The translations under genes were made by a program, and so were the position numbers. A stretch of 34,141 nt of DNA, taken from positions 1-34,141 of the forward strand of contig CAJTFN010000029.1 of assembly GCA_910575815.1 (NCBI GenBank), written 5' to 3'. Source of the stretch: Oscillospiraceae bacterium. Lineage in GTDB: Bacteria; Bacillota; Clostridia; Oscillospirales; Oscillospiraceae. Positions 1 through 7,096 of this stretch are shown here, piece after piece. Under the pieces are notes generated by a model. That model ran no database searches. It was given only the letters and a program-made list of their open reading frames with translations, and had not been told where the DNA came from. Positions within the stretch are counted from its first letter, which is position 1. Every line of letters begins with the position of its first letter.

Positions 1-118
1 CCTGGAGTGATACGTCAGACCAATGCCTTCCCATTCTAACAGCTTTGGCAACAATGAGGAAAAAGACACGGCTGGCTGCCGTGCCTCTTACCGTAAATCT
101 TATTGTAATAGGAGTGAT
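1..118 (+). repeat. Left copy of 118-bp terminal inverted repeat; 5' leader with RBS
   Basis: Positions 1-118 are identical to the reverse complement of 34022-34139. The repeat reads as a gene leader. It contains a short hairpin (CACGGC/GCCGTG at about 68-84) and ends in TAATAGGAG, the ribosome binding site of the gene at 121. In the other copy the same leader precedes the remnant of a replication-initiator start. Either this is a real inverted duplication, or the window is a contig that stops at a repeat reached from both sides. Identity stops at 118, just before the start codons, so the two genes share only their leader. Confidence 0.95.
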
Positions 119-120
119 AC

Positions 121-1488
121 ATGGCAAAGCAAATAGAATCGTTCAGGTACGTAACTGAAAATATCCAAGAAGGTGACATATTTCCATCATTTGCAAAACT
201 ATTCCAGGCAGTAACAGGAAGAAAACCGCCGACAGGAAAGCGCAATCTGGATATAGTCAAAGCGAACCTTTCCCGCTATCTGGAATATCGGAAACAATGT
301 GAAGTGGAGAAGTCGTGTACAAAAAAGAACGCTGTTATCGTCACCTCAATTTACAATCCCCCACTTCCCAAAGAATGTGATGGCAGAGGGAAACGTGGAA
401 TATATGCAGACGATATAAGGCCATTGCTGGTGAGCTTGAAGACGTTTGAGGGAAAATACTCTACTCTGGCAAATCAGATCGGATTATTTTCAAGGTACTT
501 CGATGAATGGAAGAAAAAGAATCCTGAGTTGATAAAGCGATTGGAGCAGCAGGGAAATGAAATGGACTATAATCTATGGAAGCGAAATGAGTTTATGGCT
601 GCTGGCGAAAGAGAGTATTGCAGCATCGTATCCGAGAAGTTAAAGGATATCCTGAAAAGCAATTTGAAGGCTCTGGATAGAGAAAAGGCCATACGCCTTG
701 AGGCTCACTATAAAATCATCCCGGATACGTCAATCACGATGGAGGATTACAGGACCAGACCTATAAGCAGAGCGGAAGAAATGGAAGAATGGGAGAAACA
801 CTACAAAGCCATTGAGCAGGAGGCCAGCCAAGAAAACTCTGTACTGCGTGTTGAGTTGGCAGAACATCTAATACTAGGGATTGATAAAAAATACCCTCTG
901 GATTATCAGCTACATTTAGCAAACGATAAACCCATCATATGTTTTCCTGAACAAAGAGAAGCTATTGAGAATTACCAGCTTTATGTCAGGCAATGTGTGT
1001 TGAAGGAATATCGACGTTTGAATAAACTGCCAGTTGCGGAAGGGGAAGGACTAATCACAAGGTCAGGGTTATTTTTCCAGAATCCACGGTTAGTAAAGGC
1101 TTACAACGAGATTGACGATAAACTGAGGCCCCTCCTGTTTGGGGATATTAAGTTCTGGCAGGAAATCCAGTATGCGGTCATTGATTTGGGTAAAGCGGAG
1201 AAGTACTTAAAAGGGTTTGACCAGAAACAAGCTGCTGAGCGGTTGTCGCAAAAGGTTCTGGAGTATATGGACAGGCAGATGGAGAAGCACATTGTAGAGG
1301 CGGGAGCTGAGGACTATAAAGATATTCCTGGAGCTTTCGGCAGGGTTCCTGATGGTGTGTTGAAGCGCTATCGGTCGGCAGTTAAACTCCACGGGAAATT
1401 GAAAGAGCTATACGAGATGAACGATAAAGAGGTGTCAAACGATACAGATATTTCTATAGGTCAAAAGTTAAACGCTGTATCTGGTTGA
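121..1488 (+). CDS. Hypothetical protein, 455 aa, unrecognised
   Basis: I do not recognise this protein. It is 455 residues, charged, with no signal peptide or membrane segment, and looks cytoplasmic. The start is supported by AGGAG six to seven bases upstream. Residues 160-260 and 340-420 are rich in Lys/Glu and probably helical. There is no visible nucleotide-binding or catalytic motif. Its leader is the 118-bp terminal repeat, whose other copy sits in front of a replication-initiator fragment, so this gene may use the promoter and RBS of a plasmid-type rep gene. A stem-loop terminator follows at 1531. It is followed by an IS256 element on the same strand. Function unknown; the coding call is secure from length and RBS. 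Confidence 0.8.
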   Translation: MAKQIESFRYVTENIQEGDIFPSFAKLFQAVTGRKPPTGKRNLDIVKANLSRYLEYRKQCEVEKSCTKKNAVIVTSIYNPPLPKECDGRGKRGIYADDIRPLLVSLKTFEGKYSTLANQIGLFSRYFDEWKKKNPELIKRLEQQGNEMDYNLWKRNEFMAAGEREYCSIVSEKLKDILKSNLKALDREKAIRLEAHYKIIPDTSITMEDYRTRPISRAEEMEEWEKHYKAIEQEASQENSVLRVELAEHLILGIDKKYPLDYQLHLANDKPIICFPEQREAIENYQLYVRQCVLKEYRRLNKLPVAEGEGLITRSGLFFQNPRLVKAYNEIDDKLRPLLFGDIKFWQEIQYAVIDLGKAEKYLKGFDQKQAAERLSQKVLEYMDRQMEKHIVEAGAEDYKDIPGAFGRVPDGVLKRYRSAVKLHGKLKELYEMNDKEVSNDTDISIGQKLNAVSG

Positions 1489-1530
1489 TTTAAACCGACA
1501 TCATCTAAAAATAGCATATGAGAAAACGAA

Positions 1531-1573
1531 CCTCCCCAGGCTTAGGTTGGCTAAGTTCTGGGGAGTGGTTTTA
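1531..1573 (+). terminator. Stem-loop terminator after the 455-aa gene
   Basis: CTCCCCAG pairs with CTGGGGAG around a loop that itself holds CTTAG/CTAAG. A T-rich stretch (TGGTTTTATT) follows. It lies 43 bases after the stop codon at 1488. Confidence 0.75.
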
Positions 1574-1724
1574 TTGGGGGATTGAAGGTTGAGGTTCAAA
1601 ATGCTAAAGGATGGGTTTGGGATTAGATAAGGTACAATAAGTTGCGCAAATAAAAAAGACAAGGTTTGCAGCCCCCTGGTAGAATGAAGTAGCAACACCC
1701 CATTCAGAGAGGAGATAGCAAACC

Positions 1725-2915
1725 ATGTCAGAGAAGATTGTACAGCTAAATGAAGAAGTAATCAAGGGTCAACTTAAAGAGCTGGTACGCGGGAGCGTGG
1801 AAGAAACGCTGAATGAGCTGCTGGAGCAGGAGGCGGAGAAACTGACTCAGGCAGCCCGGTATGAGCGAAATGAGGCTCGCCAGGGGTACCGCAGTGGTCA
1901 CTACAGCCGAAACCTTACCACCACCTCCGGCGATGTTACGCTCCATGTGCCCCGCCTAAAGGGAGTCTCTTTTGAAACGGCCATTATAGAGCGGTATCGC
2001 CGGCGTGAAAGCAGTGTGGAGAAAGGCCGGTTGCGCCAATCTTCAATGTGGACATACGCTTTTTTGTTCAGCTCGCTGATGGTCGCTGGGGACACTTTGC
2101 TTCCCCACAGAGCCTCGGTGATATCCTCTACCCTGCGCACCGAGACACCAGTCAGGTACATTTCGATGAGAGCTTTACAAGGTGGACGCTATCCGTATGT
2201 CTATGTGGATGGGATCTATCTGCGGCGAAACTGGGGCGGAGAGTATGAGAATGTAGCCGTTCTGGTGGCGATTGCGGTAAATGAGGACGGATACCGTGAG
2301 GTTTTAGGCGCTGCCGAGGGTATGAAAGAGGACAAGGCCAGTTGGGTCAGCTTCTTCCAGTGGCTGCGAGGCCGTGGCCTGGACGGGGTCAAGCTGGTGG
2401 TTGGGGACAAGTGTCTTGGTATGCTGGAGGCTGTGGGAGAAGTGTTCCCGGAGGCCAAATACCAGCGGTGTACCGTCCATTTCTACCGCAATGTCTTTTC
2501 TGTGGTTCCCCGTTCCAAGGTGAAGCTGGTGGCCAAGATGCTCAAGGCGATCCATGCCCAGGAGAGCAAAAAAGCTGCTCGGGAGAAGGCTAAGGCCGTG
2601 GTGGTCCAGCTGCGGGAAATGAAGCTGAAGGAGGCGGCCAAGAAAGTAGAGGACGGCATTGAAGAGACGCTGACCTACTGCGACTTTCCCAGCGAACACT
2701 GGACTCGTATCCGTACCAACAATGTCATAGAACGGCTCAACCGGGAGATCCGCCGCCGCACCAGAGTAGTGGGCTGCTTCCCGGATGGCAATTCTGCTTT
2801 GATGCTGGTCTGTGCCAGGCTCCGCCATGTAGCTGGTACCCAGTGGGGCAACAAGAAGTACATGAATATGAAGCACTTAGAGGCCTCTCTGGAGGATGCC
2901 TCTGTTGCTGGCTGA
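1725..2915 (+). CDS. IS256 (mutator-type) transposase with internal in-frame inversion
   Basis: This is an IS256-type DDE transposase of 396 residues. The acidic residues are visible as D162 (YVDGIYL), D228 (VGDKCLG) and E336 (NVIERLNRE), and the family block MDFPxEHWxRIRTNN is present as CDFPSEHWTRIRTNN. Residues 100-150 do not fit the family. The minus strand of 2022-2176 encodes exactly the missing piece, including GVSVRRVEDITEALWGSK and WRNRP. So a 147-bp core (49 codons) has been flipped between a 4-bp AAAG/CTTT inverted pair with no loss of frame. The flipped part normally helps DNA binding, so the enzyme is probably inactive although the ORF looks complete. RBS GAGAGGAG precedes the ATG. 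Confidence 0.9.
   Translation: MSEKIVQLNEEVIKGQLKELVRGSVEETLNELLEQEAEKLTQAARYERNEARQGYRSGHYSRNLTTTSGDVTLHVPRLKGVSFETAIIERYRRRESSVEKGRLRQSSMWTYAFLFSSLMVAGDTLLPHRASVISSTLRTETPVRYISMRALQGGRYPYVYVDGIYLRRNWGGEYENVAVLVAIAVNEDGYREVLGAAEGMKEDKASWVSFFQWLRGRGLDGVKLVVGDKCLGMLEAVGEVFPEAKYQRCTVHFYRNVFSVVPRSKVKLVAKMLKAIHAQESKKAAREKAKAVVVQLREMKLKEAAKKVEDGIEETLTYCDFPSEHWTRIRTNNVIERLNREIRRRTRVVGCFPDGNSALMLVCARLRHVAGTQWGNKKYMNMKHLEASLEDASVAG
2022..2176. other. Inverted segment inside the IS256 transposase gene
   Basis: Flipping this segment back restores a continuous family-like protein: VEKALIEMYLTG at the left joint and WRNRPLQGGRYPYVYVDG at the right joint. The segment is bounded by AAAG (2022-2025) and CTTT (2173-2176). 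The 147-bp core between them is divisible by three, which is why the inverted gene still has one open frame. Confidence 0.85.
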
Positions 2916-2917
2916 TT

Positions 2918-3172
2918 TTATTCGCCAGAGCCTGCAAACTTTTTTGCGCATATCTCTTGACACGACCTGGGATTATTTGTGAGCCCTAAAATATAGTCGG
3001 TGGAAGTCCGATATTTCTGAGCTAAGGCGATTAAAAGGTCCGTTGGAATATCCCGATAGCCTCGTTCATAGCGGAAATACTGCGGTTGTGTGATATTCAG
3101 AAAGTCCGCAAGTTGTCTTTGTGTTAAATCGTGGTCTTCTCGAAGTTCACGGATTCTCTTGTAGTATCCCAT
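2918..3172 (-). CDS. XRE-family repressor, 3' end replaced by IS sequence
   Basis: This is a small Cro/CI-type HTH regulator of 84 residues. The HTH lies at about residues 5-60 (IRELREDHDLTQRQLADFLN, then YERGYRDIPTDLLIALAQ). The typical end of such proteins, STDYILGLTNNP, is present, but the last 17 codons read IS256 end sequence. The original C-terminus was therefore cut by the insertion. The DNA-binding core is intact, so it may still repress. It is divergent from the gene at 3287; two matching palindromes in the 114-bp gap are its likely operators. Confidence 0.85.
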   Translation of the reverse strand: MGYYKRIRELREDHDLTQRQLADFLNITQPQYFRYERGYRDIPTDLLIALAQKYRTSTDYILGLTNNPRSCQEICAKKFAGSGE

Positions 3173-3193
3173 GCTATACTCCCATTTTCACTA

Positions 3194-3209
3194 ATATCCA
3201 TTTGGATAT
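3194..3209. promoter_or_regulatory. Operator 1: ATATCCATTTGGATAT
   Basis: Perfect 6-bp inverted repeat with a 4-base spacer (ATATCC/GGATAT). It lies 21 bases in front of the XRE start codon and directly before TTGACA (3211-3216), a likely -35 of the rightward promoter. The same half-sites recur at 3249. Confidence 0.75.
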
Positions 3210-3210
3210 C

Positions 3211-3239
3211 TTGACAATACATTAGAAGTGTGCGAAAAT
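3211..3239 (+). promoter_or_regulatory. Likely promoter of the zinc-ribbon operon
   Basis: TTGACA at 3211-3216, then a 17-base spacer and a weak -10 GAAAAT at 3234-3239. It lies between the two palindromic operators, so repressor bound at either site would overlap RNA polymerase. The -10 is poor, so this is tentative. Confidence 0.45.
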
Positions 3240-3248
3240 GGGAATATG

Positions 3249-3264
3249 ATATCCGTTTGGATAT
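3249..3264. promoter_or_regulatory. Operator 2: ATATCCGTTTGGATAT
   Basis: Second copy of the XRE operator, differing from operator 1 by one spacer base. The two sites start 55 bp apart. It lies 22 bases before the ATG at 3287. Confidence 0.75.
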
Positions 3265-3286
3265 TAAATTTTGAGGGGGTAATTGC

Positions 3287-3502
3287 ATGATAGTCAGCGT
3301 TAAAGAGCTAAATACCACAATGGAATTGAAAAACAAAGGAATGGAACTGGAAATCCGAGACACAAACAATGAATTTTTGGGTGATTTGGTTATCGGCAAA
3401 GGAGGCATTACTTGGTGTAAAGGAAAGACAACTCCTAAGAATGGCATAAAGAAAAGCTGGGAAGAAGTTATTTCCATTTTTAGCAATACGGATAAGAACT
3501 GA
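3287..3502 (+). CDS. Small hypothetical protein, 71 aa
   Basis: Small, mixed-charge protein that looks all-beta in the first 55 residues (VSVKELNTTMELKNKGMELE, then DLVIGKGGITWCKGK). The RBS is GAGGGGG eight bases before the ATG. Similar short proteins occur in many Firmicutes genomes, from memory, without a known function. It is the first gene of the operon controlled by the two XRE operators and ends 20 bases before the next start. I can assign no function. Confidence 0.7.
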   Translation: MIVSVKELNTTMELKNKGMELEIRDTNNEFLGDLVIGKGGITWCKGKTTPKNGIKKSWEEVISIFSNTDKN

Positions 3503-3522
3503 CAGGGAGGGAAACTAATAAT

Positions 3523-4302
3523 ATGGCACTAATCACTTGCCCGGAATGTGGCATTGAAATTTCAGATTGCGCAACAAATTGTCCAAAATGTGGATATTTA
3601 TTAAGCAAATCTGACCAGAAAGAAGAGCCTAAATACGATAAACGCAAGATTTTATTTGCTGGAATATTCATTCTGCTTATAGTAGCTGCTCTGTTATTTT
3701 CTATACAAAAGAAAGATATTGGTGAAGACGCATCCTCGGCTGCTATATCGCCGATTGATGGCTTGTCTTATGAAGTCTATCAGGCGGCATTATTACAACT
3801 AACAGAATATTCCACAAAGTCGTATAAAAATGATTTAGTGGAAGATGTCCAGAGTACTTTAATCGGAAAATATGGAAGTGAAATGGATTCCGTTGCCATT
3901 GGCGATTTGTTTGACAGCTTAGCGCAATGCCCAATATATAGACAAGTGGTTCAAGAAATAAACTCCATAACTGACAATATGAGTGGTATTGATTTTGTCG
4001 TAGAAGATTTGGTACGCATTTATTGGGGTTTTATTCTTGATGAAGCCTTTGGAGTGGCTATTGATAATCGAAGTGGTGGCTCTGTAATGTATAGTATTGG
4101 TTGCTTAATATCAGATATTGATACGACTACTGGTATGATAACCATGTCAGGAGCCAGCGCAGATGAAGACGAGTATGTAGAAAACAGTAGTATTATTTAC
4201 AACGCTTTAAAAGAGGGAATTGAAACAGCTACTACCCAAGAGGAACTGGAAGAATTTCTCCCCTTAAAAGGCATGATAGACCATCTTCCTTTATTCAGCT
4301 AA
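3523..4302 (+). CDS. Zinc-ribbon membrane protein, 259 aa
   Basis: The N-terminus is a zinc ribbon (CPECG at about 6-10 and CPKCG at about 20-24). A positively charged linker and one membrane span (about 43-60, ILFAGIFILLIVAALLF) follow, then a roughly 195-residue domain, predicted outside the membrane, that I do not recognise. The RBS is GGGAGG. It shares the MALITCPECG start and overall plan with the next gene, so the two are paralogues by domain architecture. The zinc ribbon would face the cytoplasm. The operon sits next to an XRE repressor, as in prophage-like or stress-response loci; role unknown. Confidence 0.8.
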   Translation: MALITCPECGIEISDCATNCPKCGYLLSKSDQKEEPKYDKRKILFAGIFILLIVAALLFSIQKKDIGEDASSAAISPIDGLSYEVYQAALLQLTEYSTKSYKNDLVEDVQSTLIGKYGSEMDSVAIGDLFDSLAQCPIYRQVVQEINSITDNMSGIDFVVEDLVRIYWGFILDEAFGVAIDNRSGGSVMYSIGCLISDIDTTTGMITMSGASADEDEYVENSSIIYNALKEGIETATTQEELEEFLPLKGMIDHLPLFS

Positions 4303-4315
4303 GGAGGGTAATTAA

Positions 4316-4894
4316 ATGGCTTTGATAACTTGCCCAGAATGCGGAAATGAAGTTTCAGATAAAGCAGTTTCTTGTCCTAAGTGCGGATACGTTTTAAATG
4401 AAGCCGTTACAGTACAAGTTAAAAAAACTGCAAGAAAGCACAAAAATACAATTATTCTCTGCGTTGTTCTTGCCCTGTTGGCAATAGGAGGGTCTTACAT
4501 TTCTTCAAACACATTAAGTGCAGATGAGCAAGCAGCATTAGACAATTGCCGCTGGATAAAAAGCGTCCTGAAAAATCCGGGTTCATTTACTCTATTCGAT
4601 GATATAATAGTTTGTCATAGTAGTGGTGACTCAGACGATCCAGATACGGATATATTTTTTTATATCCCGTATGGTGGAACAAATAGTTATGGAGCAATGC
4701 TTCAAGATATAGCTGTATTTTCTAATGACCAATATATGGGAGATGTAGGTGACGAAGAGGACGATTTTGATTCCAGTAAAGAATATGCTGAATTTGTTCT
4801 GGCAAGAATGGCCTACGATTTTTGGGCTTCTGGAGATGCGCTCAATGGTACATATACGATAGATGCAGAAAAAATCACACGACATATGAAATAA
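4316..4894 (+). CDS. Zinc-ribbon membrane protein, 192 aa
   Basis: Same architecture as the upstream gene: zinc ribbon (CPECG, CPKCG) in the first 25 residues, basic linker, one membrane span at about 44-62 (IILCVVLALLAIGGSYI), then a domain of about 125 residues rich in Asp (SSGDSDDPDTD). The start follows AAGGAGG, 13 bases after the previous stop, so it is translated in the same operon. The outer domain is shorter than and different from that of its neighbour. A hairpin terminator ends the operon at 4925. Confidence 0.8.
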   Translation: MALITCPECGNEVSDKAVSCPKCGYVLNEAVTVQVKKTARKHKNTIILCVVLALLAIGGSYISSNTLSADEQAALDNCRWIKSVLKNPGSFTLFDDIIVCHSSGDSDDPDTDIFFYIPYGGTNSYGAMLQDIAVFSNDQYMGDVGDEEDDFDSSKEYAEFVLARMAYDFWASGDALNGTYTIDAEKITRHMK

Positions 4895-4924
4895 TGTCAG
4901 ACTGAGCTGTTTTTAGTTGTAATT

Positions 4925-4990
4925 GCCCCATTAGAGCCAACTCTAGATTTTGCAGTACACGTTTCAATTTCTGGACAGGCTCTAATGGGG
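4925..4990. terminator. Long-loop inverted repeat, bidirectional terminator
   Basis: GCCCCATTAGAGCC (4925-4938) pairs with GGCTCTAATGGGG (4978-4990), followed by TGCTCTTTTT. It separates the rightward zinc-ribbon operon from the leftward resolvase, ending both. The 39-base loop is unusually long for a terminator, and a similar repeat lies on the other side of the resolvase, so a recombination role is also possible. Confidence 0.6.
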
Positions 4991-4998
4991 TGCTCTTT

Positions 4999-5604
4999 TT
5001 ATCCCTCCACTTCCTTTACCAGCTTATAGAAGCTCGTCCGTTTCAACCCTGTCCTCTCCATAGCAATCTTCGCTGTAATCTCTTCATTCTTCCAGGCCAA
5101 ATAAACCTCCTTCCAATTCTCAGGTGTCACAAGTCCAGGCCGTCCAAGATGCTTTCCCTTGGCCTTGGCTGCTGCGATTCCTTCCTGCTGTCTTTGGCGG
5201 ATGGTAACACGCTCTTGCTCCGCTATAGTGCCAAGGACTTCAATCAGGATATTGTTGACCATATCAAAAACCCAGGCTTGTCCCTCTGGAAGCTCCATCA
5301 TGGTGGTAGGCAGATCAATGACTTTCAAGCGGATGCCATGGTCCTTGAAATATTGAAGCTCATTTTTAATGTCAGCTTTATTTCTGCTCAGTCGGTCGAG
5401 AGATTTTACTACCAAAGTATCCCCAGACCTCAGCATAGCCGTTTTAAGGGCTGTGTAGCCGCTTCTGTTTAAATCCTTGCCAGATTCCTTGTCGGCGATA
5501 ATGTCTCGCTCAGAAGCCCCCAGAGAAGCAAATGCGGCAAGCTGTCGATCTAGGTTCTGCTCCTTGCTGGAAACTCTGGCGTAGTAGTAGGTCCTGCTGT
5601 CCAT
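4999..5604 (-). CDS. Serine recombinase, resolvase/invertase type
   Basis: Protein of 201 residues, the normal size for a resolvase. It has the catalytic serine in YYARVSSKEQ (Ser12 or Ser13), the family blocks VKSLDRLSRN and ERVTIRQRQQEGIAAAKAKGKHLGRP, and a C-terminal HTH (ITAKIAMERTGLKRTSFYKLV). The ATG at 5602-5604 is chosen over an upstream start because AAGGAGG lies just before it. Such enzymes resolve cointegrates or invert short DNA segments. Long inverted repeats flank the gene on both sides (4925-4990 and 5633-5698), the second containing a resolvase-site-like CGTACTTTACG. It appears intact. Confidence 0.92.
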   Translation of the reverse strand: MDSRTYYYARVSSKEQNLDRQLAAFASLGASERDIIADKESGKDLNRSGYTALKTAMLRSGDTLVVKSLDRLSRNKADIKNELQYFKDHGIRLKVIDLPTTMMELPEGQAWVFDMVNNILIEVLGTIAEQERVTIRQRQQEGIAAAKAKGKHLGRPGLVTPENWKEVYLAWKNEEITAKIAMERTGLKRTSFYKLVKEVEG

Positions 5605-5632
5605 GTAAATCCTCCTTGTGTTCATAAAAATC

Positions 5633-5698
5633 AAAGGCCCTGCGAACATATCCCTTTACTGATTTTCGTACTTTACGGACATGATTTGCAGGGCCTTT
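5633..5698. repeat. Inverted repeat with possible resolvase site upstream of the recombinase
   Basis: AAAGGCCCTGC (5633-5643) is the reverse complement of the right arm ending at 5698. The loop holds the palindromic CGTACTTTACG (5667-5677) flanked by TTTT and GACAT, resembling half-sites bound by small serine recombinases. It could be the res site of the gene at 4999, or a terminator of leftward transcription. Confidence 0.45.
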
Positions 5699-5739
5699 TC
5701 CTATGTTCCTAAAGGTGTACTTTTATGGAGCGCATTTCA

Positions 5740-5832
5740 TTATCTGTGTAAAACCAACATTAAGACAAAGGCAAAAAACGGGAACAAAATGCCAAGTAAA
5801 ATTCCACAGTCAGACATGAGGCTTGGGTCCAT
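5740..5832 (-). CDS. Small hydrophobic peptide, 30 aa
   Basis: A 30-codon frame starting with MDPSLMSDCG, followed by one hydrophobic span (ILLGILFPFFAFVLMLVL) and HR at the end. AAAGGAG lies 10 bases before the ATG. Size and shape match single-span membrane peptides, including type I toxins, but also small membrane regulators. It is too short to be sure that it is translated. Confidence 0.45.
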   Translation of the reverse strand: MDPSLMSDCGILLGILFPFFAFVLMLVLHR

Positions 5833-5991
5833 GGTTAGACACTCTCCTTTAAAAAATTTTGTCGGCAATTATCATCATTTTTTCTCCAGGGTTTTATTTC
5901 AGGGGAAGGGATAGTATCTGTATATCCCCCACGCCTCGGATAAAATCGGAGAATAAAAAAATTGATAACGATAATTGTCTGCTTTTAAAAT

Positions 5992-6597
5992 TCAGGCTTC
6001 CGCCATAGGGATTTGGCAGTCCAGGCAAGCGATATTTACGACTTTCGTTGCCCGGACAGAGTTCCTACAGCAAGGGCAAATGTATTTTCGGCTACTGGAC
6101 TTTTTAGGCGTAGCAGAAATTCCGCCGTATTCATTTCGGGAAATAAGAATATCTGTCAAGCCAGCACTCAGAACGAAGTCCAACAGATCATCACCGGGGC
6201 TGGTAATAGTCCAGCCATATTTATCATGTTGCGCTACGGCCAGTCCGTGAGATTCCGCTGCTGTTTTAAACTTTTTGTTGTGATAGGTGTAGTTCCGGCT
6301 TGTGTCCTTGATGCCGTTTTCGTAGCAATACAGATGGCACATTTCATGAAGCAGGGTAGCGGCAACATCTTCAATAGGTCTTGCCAGGGTTCCGGCTCCA
6401 GTATTTAACTCATGCGTCCCGCCCAGCTTGGAAAGCCATGTATCTTCACGCAAAGAAAAGTGTCCGTACATTCTAGGTGTAGATTGAATTGTAATAGTGT
6501 GCCTTGTAAGTGCACTTTCAAAAAATTCGGCGTTCAGCTGATCGAACATTTTATTGAGATATCCGGCAACTCGGTTATAGATGGTCAATTCTTTCAT
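5992..6597 (-). CDS. SprT-like zinc metalloprotease
   Basis: Protein of 201 residues with the metalloprotease motif LLHEMCHLYCYENG (HEMCH at 84-88) and a further candidate zinc ligand at H106. A C-terminal zinc ribbon follows (CPCC at about 177, CLDC at about 193). This is the SprT/Spartan-like arrangement. In mobile elements such proteins are common accessory genes; a role in DNA-protein crosslink processing is known for eukaryotic Spartan but is only inferred here. The start is placed at the ATG after AAGGAGAAAATCA; a further upstream start has no RBS. It is probably co-transcribed with the small membrane protein upstream (6718-6873). Confidence 0.85.
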   Translation of the reverse strand: MKELTIYNRVAGYLNKMFDQLNAEFFESALTRHTITIQSTPRMYGHFSLREDTWLSKLGGTHELNTGAGTLARPIEDVAATLLHEMCHLYCYENGIKDTSRNYTYHNKKFKTAAESHGLAVAQHDKYGWTITSPGDDLLDFVLSAGLTDILISRNEYGGISATPKKSSSRKYICPCCRNSVRATKVVNIACLDCQIPMAEA

Positions 6598-6623
6598 TGA
6601 TTTTCTCCTTCGTATTGACGTTG

Positions 6624-6660
6624 AGGAGCGGATAAGATACAATGATCTTACCCGCTCCTT
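6624..6660. other. Hairpin between the small membrane protein and SprT genes
   Basis: AGGAGCGGATAAGAT pairs with ATCTTACCCGCTCCT around a 6-base loop, with one mismatch. It lies between two leftward genes and has no T-run on the minus strand, so it may be an RNA processing or attenuation hairpin rather than a terminator. Confidence 0.5.
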
Positions 6661-6717
6661 TGGTGTGAGTGGTGCCCTTTGTCTATTGCTTTAGGAGGCT
6701 AGATAGAGGGCTTTCTT

Positions 6718-6873
6718 TTATTTGTACTTCCATGCGGCAATCAAGATAACAATGGCAAGCAGGACAAAGAAAGCGGCGGTGGACATCAGAGCTACGTCAA
6801 AAACATTGAGATAGGGACCATGCTGGTCGAAGTAGACCCAAAGGAGCATACTGATCATGCAAAATCCAATCAT
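6718..6873 (-). CDS. Small membrane protein, 51 aa
   Basis: Two hydrophobic segments: residues 1-13 (MIGFCMISMLLWV) and about 28-48 (ALMSTAAFFVLLAIVILIAAW), ending in KYK. The start at 6873 is supported by AAAGGAGG eight bases upstream; the longer frame up to 6969 lacks an RBS. Function unknown. It lies upstream of and in line with the SprT-like gene. Confidence 0.6.
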   Translation of the reverse strand: MIGFCMISMLLWVYFDQHGPYLNVFDVALMSTAAFFVLLAIVILIAAWKYK

Positions 6874-7096
6874 GTGGGAAACCTCCTTTCTATTGGTTTC
6901 GGTAGGGACATATATGTGAAAAGACCACCAGAGCAAGAAACTCCAGCGGTCTTGAATCGTCATATTCAAAAGAGGCGAATTTACATTTTTAGAAGAGTTT
7001 TTCTTTTTGAGAATGGGTGTACGAGGTCTACTCAGAGATACGAAAAAAACTTTGGCAGGGAGAAGAAGTTTGCTGATTTCTACATCAATAAAACTT

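Larger units (their letters stand above)
1631..2967 (+). mobile_element. IS256-family insertion sequence (approximate ends)
   Basis: The transposase gene is bracketed by imperfect inverted ends. The left side has TTGCGCAAAT, an A-rich stretch and GGTTTGCAG; the reverse complement of the right side has ATGCGCAAAAAAGTTTGCAG. The right boundary is placed near 2967 because the left-facing XRE reading frame loses its expected sequence there and continues into IS end sequence. The left boundary near 1631 is a guess from similarity to the right end. No target duplication was established. Confidence 0.65.

Noticed and set aside
1901..2161. Separate minus-strand gene within the IS256 element
   Set aside because: Its N-terminal part is the inverted piece of the transposase and its tail is antisense; not an independent gene.
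5681..5914. 77-codon plus-strand frame
   Set aside because: Starts inside the inverted repeat, no RBS, and lies opposite the better-supported 30-residue minus-strand peptide.
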